Shown here: positions 1-5,451 of the stretch, piece after piece
Layout of the letters: each line of letters opens with the position of its first letter
Numbering within the stretch: the stretch's first letter is position 1
Assembly: GCA_018715585.1 (NCBI GenBank)
Contig: DVLH01000034.1
Coordinates: 1-5,451, forward strand
Length of the DNA stretch: 5,451 nt
Origin: Candidatus Aphodomonas merdavium
GTDB taxonomy: Bacteria > Bacillota > Clostridia > Christensenellales > Aristaeellaceae
Direction: 5' to 3'
The notes under the pieces: model-generated
Databases searched by the model: none
The model's input: only the letters and a program-made list of their open reading frames with translations
What the model was told of the DNA's origin: nothing
Program-made: the position numbers and the translations under genes

Positions 1-55
1 AGGTGAGCGTGGACGTTAACACAAGTATCAGCAAAAACGCCGCAAGTTTGCGCAT
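1..55 (-). CDS. Start of an unidentified exported protein (N-terminal fragment)
   Basis: Only the first 18 codons are inside the window; the gene continues past the left edge. The visible residues, MRKLAAFLLILVLTSTLT, have a short basic n-region followed by an unbroken hydrophobic stretch, which is the pattern of a Sec signal peptide or an N-terminal membrane anchor. No lipobox or cleavage site can be judged because the sequence stops too soon. A second in-frame ATG lies six bases upstream at 59-61 and would add Met-Arg. I prefer the ATG at 53-55 because the GGAGG at 65-69 is nine bases from it but only three from the upstream ATG. A promoter and structured leader lie directly upstream, and the guaB terminator separates it from the preceding unit, so this appears to be the first gene of its own transcript. 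That an export signal is present is inferred from composition. The mature function cannot be stated. Confidence 0.72.
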   Translation of the reverse strand, partial: MRKLAAFLLILVLTSTLT

Positions 56-64
56 GCGCATTCT

Positions 65-69
65 CCTCC
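65..69 (-). promoter_or_regulatory. Shine-Dalgarno of the left-edge gene
   Basis: On the minus strand the sequence reads GGGGGAGGAG just before the start region. The GGAGG core at 65-69 is nine bases from the ATG at 53-55 and three bases from the ATG at 59-61. Normal spacing therefore favours the downstream ATG, although both codons are in the same frame and either start keeps the signal peptide. Confidence 0.75.
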
Positions 70-87
70 CCCTTTTCACAAAATGCC

Positions 88-124
88 GGCGGTATCACCG
101 CCCATGGCCTGTCCGACGCCGGAC
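88..124 (-). other. Two small hairpins in the leader of the left-edge gene
   Basis: The predicted 5' leader contains two perfect inverted repeats in a row. The first transcribed, at 111-124, is GTCCG-GCGT-CGGAC, with five base pairs and a four-base loop. The second, at 88-102, is GGCGGT-GAT-ACCGCC, with six GC-rich base pairs and a three-base loop. Eight bases separate them. The second ends 18 bases before the GGAGG, and CATTTTG follows it shortly, which is too few U residues for a good terminator. I do not recognise a known riboswitch or leader-peptide arrangement. They may only stabilise or modulate the leader. Confidence 0.45.
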
Positions 125-199
125 GCTCCAGCCTATGCGCTCGCACGCAAAAATTTTCCATCAGCGCAGCAGCCGCGTTTTTTTCAAAGAAGCGATGCA

Positions 200-228
200 A
201 GTATAGCGGATTTTGCGAAAAATGTACA
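200..228 (-). promoter_or_regulatory. SigA-type promoter of the left-edge gene
   Basis: On the minus strand there is a -35 element TGTACA (223-228, four of six consensus bases) and a -10 element TATACT (200-205, five of six), separated by exactly 17 bases. The spacer is AT-rich in its upstream half. Transcription would start near 193, giving a leader of about 130 bases before the ATG at 55. The location just after the guaB terminator fits an independent promoter. It is a sequence prediction only. Confidence 0.68.
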
Positions 229-274
229 GCGTGCGCCAAAAGATGGCAATTTTTGCGCGGCGCTTTGCCGCGGC

Positions 275-308
275 AAAAAAAGCGGCGCAGGGCATGCCGC
301 CCTGCGCC
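275..308 (-). terminator. Rho-independent terminator of the dipeptidase-guaB unit
   Basis: Eight bases after the guaB stop codon the minus strand forms a perfect ten-base-pair GC-rich stem, GGCGCAGGGC pairing with GCCCTGCGCC (299-308 and 284-293), around a five-base loop (294-298). Two bases follow, then seven consecutive T (275-281). This is a classic intrinsic terminator. There is no comparable U-run in the plus direction, so it acts only on minus-strand transcripts. Confidence 0.93.
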
Positions 309-316
309 ACCGCAGA

Positions 317-1780
317 TCAATCCATCCCACGAGAATAGTTGGGAGCTTCTTTGGTGATGTAAATATCATGCGGATGGCTCTCGGCCAGCCCCGCGCCGGT
401 GATGCGCACAAACTCGCTCGTGCGCTGCAACGTCTCGATGTCCTTGGCGCCGCAATAGCCCATGCCGCTGCGCACGCCGCCCACAAGCTGGAAGATCGTC
501 TCCGACAGCGCACCCTTGTACGGCACGCGGCCTTCCACACCTTCGGGGACGAATTTTTTCGCGTCCTCCTGGAAGTAGCGGTCCTTTCCGCCGGCGGCCA
601 TGGCCGCCAGCGAGCCCATGCCGCGGTATACCTTGAAGGAACGGCCCTGGTAAATCTCCATCTCTCCCGGGCTCTCGTCCGTGCCCGCCAGAAGGCTGCC
701 GAGCATGACGGCGCTCGCACCGGCCGCCAGTGCCTTGACGATGTCGCCGGAGTATTTGATGCCGCCGTCGGCGATGATCCGCACGCCCAGCTTCTCCGCC
801 TCCTGCGCACAATCGGCCACGGCCGTAATCTGCGGCACGCCGATGCCGCTGACCACGCGCGTGGTGCAGATGGAACCGGGGCCGATACCGACCTTGACGC
901 AGTTGGCGCCTGCGCTGACCAGGTCATGCACGGCTTCCTTGGTGGCCACGTTGCCGCCGATGATGGGCAAGGACGGGAACGCCATGCGGATGCGCTCCAC
1001 CATTTTCAGCACGCCCTCGCTGTGGCCATGCGCCGTATCCACGACAATCACATCCACCCGCGCCGCCACCAGCGCGCGCACGCGCTCAAGCGTATCGTGC
1101 GCAATGCCGACGGCCGCGCCGCACAGCAGCCTGCCGTTGACGTCCTTGGCGCTGTTGGGATATTTGACCGCCTTTTCAATGTCTTTGGTGGTAATCAGCC
1201 CCACAAGGTTGAACGCATCGTCCACCAGCGGCAGCTTTTCAATGCGATATTTTGCCAGGATGCGTTTGGCTTCCGAAAGGCTTGTCCCTGCGGGCGCCGT
1301 AATCAGATTTTCGCTCGTCATCACCTCGCCGATCGGTTGATCCTCATCCACCTCAAAGCGAAGGTCGCGGTTGGTCAGAATGCCCACGAGCTTCTTCCCG
1401 CGCGTGATGGGCACGCCCGAGATGCGGTAGCGGCTCATCAGCGCCAGCGCATCGCGCACCTTATGCTCCGGCGAGAGAAAAAACGGGTCGGTAATCACGC
1501 CATGCTCGCTGCGCTTGACCTTATCCACCTGCGCGGCCTGCTCGGCAATGGGCATGCTCTTGTGGATGACGCCCATGCCGCCCTCTCGGGCCATCGCAAT
1601 GGCCAGCCGCGCATCCGTCACGGTGTCCATCGCGGCGCTGAGCATCGGCACGTTCAGCTTGATGCCCGCAATCAGCTCCATCTGCAAGCAAACATCCTTG
1701 GGCAGCACATCGCTGCGGTGTGGTACCAGCAGCACATCGTCAAACGTCAATCCCTCGCGCATTTTATCGGCACAAAACAT
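317..1780 (-). CDS. guaB: Inosine-5'-monophosphate dehydrogenase
   Basis: This enzyme oxidises IMP to XMP with NAD+, the committed and rate-limiting step of guanine nucleotide synthesis in the cytosol. The 487-residue product has the usual bacterial length and arrangement. The N-terminal LTFDDVLLVP signature is at residues 11-20. Two CBS domains (about 95-150 and 155-205) are inserted in the (beta/alpha)8 barrel. The IMP-binding loop GIGPGSICTTR carries the catalytic cysteine Cys305. IADGGIKYSGD at 336-346 and GS at 361-362 belong to the phosphate-binding part, YRGMGS is at 385-390, and the mobile flap carries the Arg401-Tyr402 pair that activates water. All key residues are present. The ATG start is supported by a GGAGG eight bases upstream; a second Met at residue 7 is less well placed. 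The gene follows the dipeptidase stop by 15 bases with no promoter between, so it is probably co-transcribed, and a terminator follows at once. The tandem CBS domains are where purine nucleotides regulate IMPDH in other bacteria; this is family knowledge and not visible here. Confidence 0.98.
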   Translation of the reverse strand: MFCADKMREGLTFDDVLLVPHRSDVLPKDVCLQMELIAGIKLNVPMLSAAMDTVTDARLAIAMAREGGMGVIHKSMPIAEQAAQVDKVKRSEHGVITDPFFLSPEHKVRDALALMSRYRISGVPITRGKKLVGILTNRDLRFEVDEDQPIGEVMTSENLITAPAGTSLSEAKRILAKYRIEKLPLVDDAFNLVGLITTKDIEKAVKYPNSAKDVNGRLLCGAAVGIAHDTLERVRALVAARVDVIVVDTAHGHSEGVLKMVERIRMAFPSLPIIGGNVATKEAVHDLVSAGANCVKVGIGPGSICTTRVVSGIGVPQITAVADCAQEAEKLGVRIIADGGIKYSGDIVKALAAGASAVMLGSLLAGTDESPGEMEIYQGRSFKVYRGMGSLAAMAAGGKDRYFQEDAKKFVPEGVEGRVPYKGALSETIFQLVGGVRSGMGYCGAKDIETLQRTSEFVRITGAGLAESHPHDIYITKEAPNYSRGMD

Positions 1781-1795
1781 TGCAATCTCCTCCCT

Positions 1796-2728
1796 TCAAG
1801 CACTCACGGCGCGCCCTTCAAACGGTTGAAAGTATTTTAAAAAGTTTCCGCCAGCAATTCCTTCGATCTCCGGTTGGGTAAAACCGCGGCCGCGTAGCGC
1901 CTCCAGCAACGCAGGCACGTCCGCCGGGCTCTGAAGCCCCTGTGGCGCCGAGTCAATCCCGTCGAAATCGGACCCCAGCCCCATGTTCCCGGCCCCGCCG
2001 AGCTCCGCAATGTGCACGAAATGGTCGCACACATCCTCGAGCGTGCACGGCCCTTCCTCCTTGACAAAGCGCGTATAGAAATTGACCCCAATATACCCAC
2101 CACACTCAATCAGCGCACGAATCTGGTCATCCGTCAGGTTGCGCGTATGGCGGCACAGTGCGCGGCAGCACGAGTGGCTTGCCATTGGCGGCAGCGGCGC
2201 GTGGAAAATTAAGTCCCAGAATCCGCCCTCGCCCAGGTGGCTGACGTCCACCGCCATCCCCAGCCGTGCCATCTCGCGCACGCACTCCCAGCCGAACGGT
2301 TTGAGCGCGCGCTGGCCATGGGCACAGTGCGGGGAGGCCAGCAGGTTTTCAAAGTTCCACGTCAGCGCGCAAAGCCGTGCGCCCAGCGCCCGCAGCTGGC
2401 GCAGCCTGTCGAGGGAATCCCCGAACACCTCTGCGCCCTCCAGGGAGAGCATGCAGCACGTTTCTCCCTCGCGCGCCTGCGAAGGGCTCTCCACAAGCCG
2501 CACGCCGTTTTCCGTCAGCTGCGGCAGCGCGCCAAGCTCTGCCTCCGCCATCGTCGCAGGCGCTTGCGCCCCTTGGGCGTCTGGTCCAAACGAACCCGCA
2601 AACAGCGCGCACACCTGCACGGTCACGCCGCCCGCGCGCAGCGTCTGTGGGGTCACGCAAGGCACTGTCGCATCGCCAAGCCCTGCGCGCACCAGCAGCG
2701 TATCGCAATGCGTATCAACGATAAACAA
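1796..2728 (-). CDS. Peptidase family M19 (membrane/renal-type) dipeptidase
   Basis: This is a zinc metallodipeptidase of the amidohydrolase fold that cleaves dipeptides, in many members including those with a C-terminal D-residue. Counting from the TTG start (310 residues), the family's metal-binding set is visible: the HxD motif in VDTHCDT (His7, Asp9), the bridging glutamate in LSLEGAEVFG (Glu97), His164 in VDVSHLGEGGFWDL, His185 in MASHSCCRALCRHTRNLTD, and the active-site aspartate in GLGSDFDGID (Asp254). The length fits compact bacterial members. There is no signal peptide or transmembrane helix, so it should be cytoplasmic despite the family name. The frame is open up to a TTG at 2746, but AGGAGG at 2735-2740 lies inside that extension and is six bases from the TTG at 2728, so I start the protein there, reading (M)FIVDTHCDT. 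Its own promoter lies upstream and guaB follows in the same transcript. The physiological substrate is unknown; peptide salvage or cell-wall peptide turnover are guesses. Cysteines are frequent, without a recognisable metal-cluster motif. Confidence 0.93.
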   Translation of the reverse strand: MFIVDTHCDTLLVRAGLGDATVPCVTPQTLRAGGVTVQVCALFAGSFGPDAQGAQAPATMAEAELGALPQLTENGVRLVESPSQAREGETCCMLSLEGAEVFGDSLDRLRQLRALGARLCALTWNFENLLASPHCAHGQRALKPFGWECVREMARLGMAVDVSHLGEGGFWDLIFHAPLPPMASHSCCRALCRHTRNLTDDQIRALIECGGYIGVNFYTRFVKEEGPCTLEDVCDHFVHIAELGGAGNMGLGSDFDGIDSAPQGLQSPADVPALLEALRGRGFTQPEIEGIAGGNFLKYFQPFEGRAVSA

Positions 2729-2734
2729 GCAAAC

Positions 2735-2740
2735 CCTCCT
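2735..2740 (-). promoter_or_regulatory. Shine-Dalgarno that fixes the dipeptidase start at TTG 2728
   Basis: The minus strand reads GGAGGAGGG at 2734-2742, and the AGGAGG at 2735-2740 is a perfect match to the anti-Shine-Dalgarno sequence. It is six bases before the TTG at 2726-2728. No ATG or GTG is available at a better distance. The upstream in-frame TTG at 2744-2746 would put this site inside the coding region and has no equally good site of its own. Confidence 0.85.
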
Positions 2741-2767
2741 CCGCAAAGGGATTGAAAAATTTGAAAC

Positions 2768-2796
2768 ATTTTATCACATCGCCGCACGCGGCGCAA
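2768..2796 (-). promoter_or_regulatory. Promoter of the dipeptidase-guaB unit (extended -10)
   Basis: On the minus strand a -10 element TAAAAT (2768-2773, five of six) is preceded by TGA, giving the extended -10 form TGnTAAAAT. A weak -35 element TTGCGC (2791-2796, three of six) lies exactly 17 bases upstream. Transcription would begin near 2761, about 33 bases before the TTG start codon. The element lies between the hydrogenase terminator and the dipeptidase, where a promoter is needed. The spacer holds a dyad, CGCCGCACGCGGCG (2780-2793), that could be a regulator site but could also be chance in GC-rich DNA. Confidence 0.72.
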
Positions 2797-2852
2797 GAGA
2801 AAATTGCCGCTTTTTTCCTCGTGCCGCCAGGTTGCGCGCAAGCGCCTGTACG

Positions 2853-2889
2853 AAAAAAAGTGCCGCCGCCTTGCGGAAAAGGCGGCGGC
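2853..2889 (-). terminator. Rho-independent terminator of the hydrogenase operon
   Basis: Seventeen bases after the hydrogenase stop codon the minus strand forms a perfect eleven-base-pair stem, GCCGCCGCCTT pairing with AAGGCGGCGGC (2879-2889 and 2862-2872), with a six-base loop (2873-2878). Two bases follow, then seven consecutive T (2853-2859). A smaller five-base-pair hairpin (2893-2907) precedes it at the stop codon. The strength of this site argues that the dipeptidase and guaB are not ordinarily read from the hydrogenase promoter. Confidence 0.94.
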
Positions 2890-2906
2890 CAAAGCGCATA
2901 GCGCGC

Positions 2907-4685
2907 TCAGCGGATGGAGGAACGGTCCGTATAGGTGGTGTGCAGCAGCTCGTGGCTGACATGGCTCAGCGGCGTGCCGAGGAACTCGGCATAGAGCTGT
3001 TTCACCTGCGGGTTTTCGTGGCTCTTGCGCAGCGGTTTCCGCTCGTCTTCATGGTAGATGCCCTGCGCGCGGTCGTGCCACTTGCTGAGGGTGTAGTTGC
3101 GCGGTTGTCCGCCGCCGACGATACATCCGCCCGGGCATCCCATCACCTCGACGAAATGATAGTCCGCCTTGCCGGAGGCGATCTCGTCCATGAGGATTCC
3201 CGCCCCTTCAAAGCCGCTCGTAACGGCGACGTTGGCCGTAAACCCTTCCAGGAACGCATATTCCGGCAACACGTTTTCAAACGTCAGCGACGCCTTTTTG
3301 ATCATGCGGTTGCCCTCGATGGGCAGCACGCGCAGCTTTTCAAACGGAAGCTCGCGCCCCGTCACCAGCTCGTACACCGTGCGCAGCGCCGCTTCCATCA
3401 CGCCGCCCGTCACGCCGAAGATGTCCGCCGCACCCGTACCGTTGCCCATGGGGGAGTCGTACTCGCCATCCGGCAGGTTGGCGAAATCGATGCCCGCCTC
3501 GCGCAGCATCTTCGCCAGCTCGCGCACCGTCAGCACCGCGTCCACGTTGGGCAGCCCGCCGTTCATCATCTCCGGCCGGGCAATTTCAAATTTTTTAGCC
3601 GTGCACGGCATGATCGAAACGACGAAAATATCCTCCGGATGGATGCCCGCCTTTTCGGCGTAGTAGCTCTTGATAATCGCGCCTTCCATCATGTGCGGGC
3701 TTTTGCACGTGGAGAGGTTGGGGATCAGCCCCGCATAGCGGTGCTCCAGGAACTTCACCCAACCGGGCGAGCAGCTGGTAATCAGCGGCAAAGCGGCATG
3801 CCCGCCCGTGAGGACGGCCTTGGCGCGGCTGAGGAACTCGCTGCCTTCCTCCATGATGGTCAAATCTGCGCCGAAGTTTGTATCGAATACCTCGTCAAAC
3901 TCCAGCTGGCGCAGCGCGGAGGCAAGCTTGCCCGTAACGGGCGTGCCCGCCGGCAAGCCGAACTCCTCGCCAATGCTCACGCGCACGGCCGGCGCCGTCT
4001 GCACAACTACATGCTTGTCCGGGTTGCCCAGCGCATCCCATACCTTGTCGATGCTGCTCGTCTCGCTCAGCGCGTCCACGGGGCAAACGAGCGTGCACTG
4101 TCCGCAGTTGGTGCAGTCCACATCGCTGACATGCTTGCCGATGGCCGGGCCAATGAACGTCTTAAACCCGCGGTTCTGCGCGTTGAGCACGCCAACCTTT
4201 TGGATTTCGTTGCAGATGGTGACGCAGCGGCGGCAGAGGATGCATTTGGACGTATCGCGCGTGATGGAAAGGCCGATCTCCATCTCCGCCGTGCGCAGGG
4301 AGCCTTTAAAGTGCGCATGGTCGATGCCCTGTTCGGCCACGAGCTTTTGCAGCTCGCAGCTTCCGTTGCGCCCGCAGCTCAAGCAGCTTTGCGGATGCTC
4401 GGAGAGGATCAGCTCGATGTTCATCTTGCGCGCATGGCGGACGCGGGCGGAGTTGGTGCGGATCACCATACCATCCTTGGCCTCCACCATGCAGGCGGCC
4501 ACGAGCGTGCGGAAGCCCTGCACCTCCACCATACACACGCGGCAGGAGCCGTATTGGTGGACGCCCTCAAGATAGCATAGGCTGGGGATATAAATGCCGT
4601 TCATTTTCGCGGCCTGCAAAATCGTCTGGCCCTTCATGGCCTCATAGTGCTTGCCGTTTATGATAAGTTGGATCGTCTCTGCCAT
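2907..4685 (-). CDS. hydA: [FeFe] hydrogenase catalytic subunit, HydA/HndD type
   Basis: This is the catalytic subunit of an NAD(P)H-linked cytoplasmic hydrogenase that reduces protons to H2 or the reverse. The 592-residue product is full length for the multi-cluster type. In order it has an N-terminal [2Fe-2S] domain (Cys37, Cys48, Cys51, Cys65), a His-Cys3 [4Fe-4S] site (His97, Cys101, Cys104, Cys110), two ferredoxin [4Fe-4S] sites (Cys148/151/154/158 and Cys191/194/197/201), the H-cluster domain (about 222-540) and a C-terminal small-subunit-like segment (about 550-586, RKSHENPQVKQLYAEFLG). The H-cluster motifs are TSCSPGW (303-309), MPCTAKKFE (359-367) and EVMGCPGGCIVGGGQP (513-528). The proton-path residues known from CpI (Cys299, Glu279, Ser319, Glu282) have counterparts in Cys305, Glu280, Ser325 and Glu283. 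The first motif has Ser where CpI has a second Cys, and the third has Gly where Ala is usual. GGAGG lies six bases before the ATG. The preceding NuoF-like gene ends 43 bases upstream, and a terminator follows. Maturases HydE/F/G are not in the window. Whether the complex is electron-bifurcating cannot be decided from sequence. Confidence 0.96.
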   Translation of the reverse strand: MAETIQLIINGKHYEAMKGQTILQAAKMNGIYIPSLCYLEGVHQYGSCRVCMVEVQGFRTLVAACMVEAKDGMVIRTNSARVRHARKMNIELILSEHPQSCLSCGRNGSCELQKLVAEQGIDHAHFKGSLRTAEMEIGLSITRDTSKCILCRRCVTICNEIQKVGVLNAQNRGFKTFIGPAIGKHVSDVDCTNCGQCTLVCPVDALSETSSIDKVWDALGNPDKHVVVQTAPAVRVSIGEEFGLPAGTPVTGKLASALRQLEFDEVFDTNFGADLTIMEEGSEFLSRAKAVLTGGHAALPLITSCSPGWVKFLEHRYAGLIPNLSTCKSPHMMEGAIIKSYYAEKAGIHPEDIFVVSIMPCTAKKFEIARPEMMNGGLPNVDAVLTVRELAKMLREAGIDFANLPDGEYDSPMGNGTGAADIFGVTGGVMEAALRTVYELVTGRELPFEKLRVLPIEGNRMIKKASLTFENVLPEYAFLEGFTANVAVTSGFEGAGILMDEIASGKADYHFVEVMGCPGGCIVGGGQPRNYTLSKWHDRAQGIYHEDERKPLRKSHENPQVKQLYAEFLGTPLSHVSHELLHTTYTDRSSIR

Positions 4686-4728
4686 AATGAACCTCCCAGT
4701 ATTCTATCGGCGCGGTGCAAGCGTGCCG

Positions 4729-5451
4729 TCAATCGCCGCTGTAGCGCGAAATTGCGCCGAACTTGCAGTTCTGCGCGCATACGCCGCAGGAAATACAGAC
4801 GCTCTCGTTGATCATATGGGTCTGCCGCACTTCGCCCAGGATGGCGCCCGTGGGGCAGTTGCGCTTGCACATCGTGCAGCCCTTGCACTTGTCCGGATCG
4901 ATGCGGTAGTGCACGAGCGCGGAACAAACCAGCGCTGCGCAGCGGTGGTTTTGAATATGGTCGATATATTCCTGGCGGAAATATTTAAGCGTGGACAGGA
5001 CGGGGTTGGGCGCCGTCTGCCCCAGGCCGCACATCGCGCAATCGCGGATGTTATACGAGAGCGCTTCCAGGTCCTCCAGGTCCTGCATCGTTCCGCGGCC
5101 GCCGGTAATCCTGTGGAGGATATCCAGCATGCGGCGCGTGCCAATCCGGCAGGGGACGCACTTGCCGCAGCTCTCGTCCTGGATGAAGTCCAGGAAGAAG
5201 CGGGCCGTATCCACCATGCACGTGTTTTCGCTCATCACGATGGCGCCGCCCGAACCCATAATCGCTCCCAGCGCTGTCAGCGCCTCATAGGTGACAGGCG
5301 TATCCAGGTGCATTGCCGTGATGCATCCGCCGGAAGGGCCGCCCAACTGCACGGCTTTAAAATGCATGCCCTTTGGTAGTCCGCCGCCCACCTTATATAC
5401 CAAATCCCGCAGCGAGCAGCCCATGGGTACCTCGGCAATGCCCGTGTTGAC
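4729..5451 (-). CDS. hydB: NuoF-like flavoprotein subunit of the hydrogenase, HydB/HndC type (C-terminal part)
   Basis: The protein's start lies beyond the right edge; 240 C-terminal residues and the stop codon are visible. This subunit normally carries FMN and the NAD(P)H site and passes electrons to the catalytic subunit; those N-terminal parts are missing here only because of the window edge. The visible part begins in NTGIAEVPMGCSLRDLVY, followed by the GGPSGGCI stretch (38-43 region). Then comes the NuoF-type [4Fe-4S] site ESCGKCVPCRIGT (visible Cys95, Cys98, Cys101), with a fourth ligand in AMCGLGQTAPNP (Cys141). A C-terminal double [4Fe-4S] ferredoxin domain follows (Cys189/192/195/199 and Cys219/222/225/229). 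This ferredoxin tail separates it from plain complex I NuoF and is typical of HydB/HndC. A Cys171-x4-Cys176 pair lies between the two parts, in the stretch where relatives also keep cysteines. The hydrogenase catalytic gene follows after 43 bases, so they should form one complex. Confidence 0.94.
   Translation of the reverse strand, partial: VNTGIAEVPMGCSLRDLVYKVGGGLPKGMHFKAVQLGGPSGGCITAMHLDTPVTYEALTALGAIMGSGGAIVMSENTCMVDTARFFLDFIQDESCGKCVPCRIGTRRMLDILHRITGGRGTMQDLEDLEALSYNIRDCAMCGLGQTAPNPVLSTLKYFRQEYIDHIQNHRCAALVCSALVHYRIDPDKCKGCTMCKRNCPTGAILGEVRQTHMINESVCISCGVCAQNCKFGAISRYSGD

Noticed and set aside
88..102. The leader hairpin GGCGGT-GAT-ACCGCC as a terminator or attenuator
   Set aside because: Only four U residues follow, and not directly after the stem, so termination there is unlikely; I keep it only as a leader structure.
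1781..1795. Separate promoter for guaB between the two genes
   Set aside because: The gap is only 15 bases and is filled by the guaB ribosome binding site.
83..1840. A 585-codon open frame on the plus strand opposite guaB
   Set aside because: The translation is His/Ala/Arg-rich and without known motifs, it mirrors guaB codons, and I saw no good ribosome binding site at its start.
2082..4580. An 832-codon open frame on the plus strand across the dipeptidase and hydrogenase genes
   Set aside because: It is antisense to two well-identified genes. Its translation is rich in Ala, Arg and His with no recognisable domain, and it spans the terminator and promoter between them. Long antisense frames are expected in GC-rich DNA.
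4701..4732. Possible internal promoter for hydA: TTGACG (4727-4732) and TAGAAT (4701-4706) on the minus strand
   Set aside because: Each hexamer matches five of six consensus bases, but they are 20 bases apart, which is too long for a normal SigA promoter. The gene fits better as part of the operon.
4651..5379. A 242-codon plus-strand open frame opposite the HydB-type gene
   Set aside because: It lies antisense to a clear cluster-binding protein and begins inside the hydrogenase gene; its composition is that of a shadow frame.
1..5451. CRISPR array, tRNA, insertion sequence or attachment site
   Set aside because: I saw no regularly spaced repeats, no cloverleaf-like sequence, no transposase fragment and no flanking terminal repeats; the genes are ordinary metabolic genes.

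Overview
The window looks like chromosomal DNA from a GC-rich anaerobic Firmicute, most likely a member of the Clostridia. The grounds are strong GGAGG-type ribosome binding sites, intrinsic terminators with long U-runs, SigA-like promoters, and an HndD/HydA-type multidomain [FeFe] hydrogenase preceded by its NuoF-like partner. The species cannot be read from the sequence. All real genes lie on the minus strand, so transcription runs from high to low coordinates.

Right part (about 2853-5451) is the 3' end of an NAD(P)H-linked [FeFe] hydrogenase operon. It holds the C-terminal 240 residues of a NuoF-like flavoprotein subunit (HydB/HndC type), whose N-terminus lies beyond the right edge, and then a complete 592-residue catalytic subunit (HydA/HndD type). 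A strong intrinsic terminator (2853-2889) closes the operon. Together the two proteins would pass electrons between NAD(P)H, iron-sulfur clusters and protons/H2. The small NuoE-like subunit normally found with them is presumably further right.

Middle part (275-2853) is a separate two-gene unit. A promoter at 2768-2796 drives a family M19 metallodipeptidase and then guaB (IMP dehydrogenase). The two genes are only 15 bases apart, and the guaB Shine-Dalgarno sits directly after the dipeptidase stop codon. An intrinsic terminator at 275-308 ends the unit. The dipeptidase very probably starts at a TTG at 2728, because the ribosome binding site lies inside the longer reading frame.

Left part (1-274) holds a well-formed promoter (200-228), a leader of about 130 bases with two small perfect hairpins, and the first 18 codons of another minus-strand gene that begins with a signal-peptide-like sequence and runs off the left edge.

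I found no mobile element, CRISPR array, tRNA, rRNA or convincing new system. The points most worth a second look are the TSCSP form of the hydrogenase H-cluster motif, the dipeptidase-guaB pairing, a dyad inside the promoter of that unit, and the structured leader of the left-edge gene.
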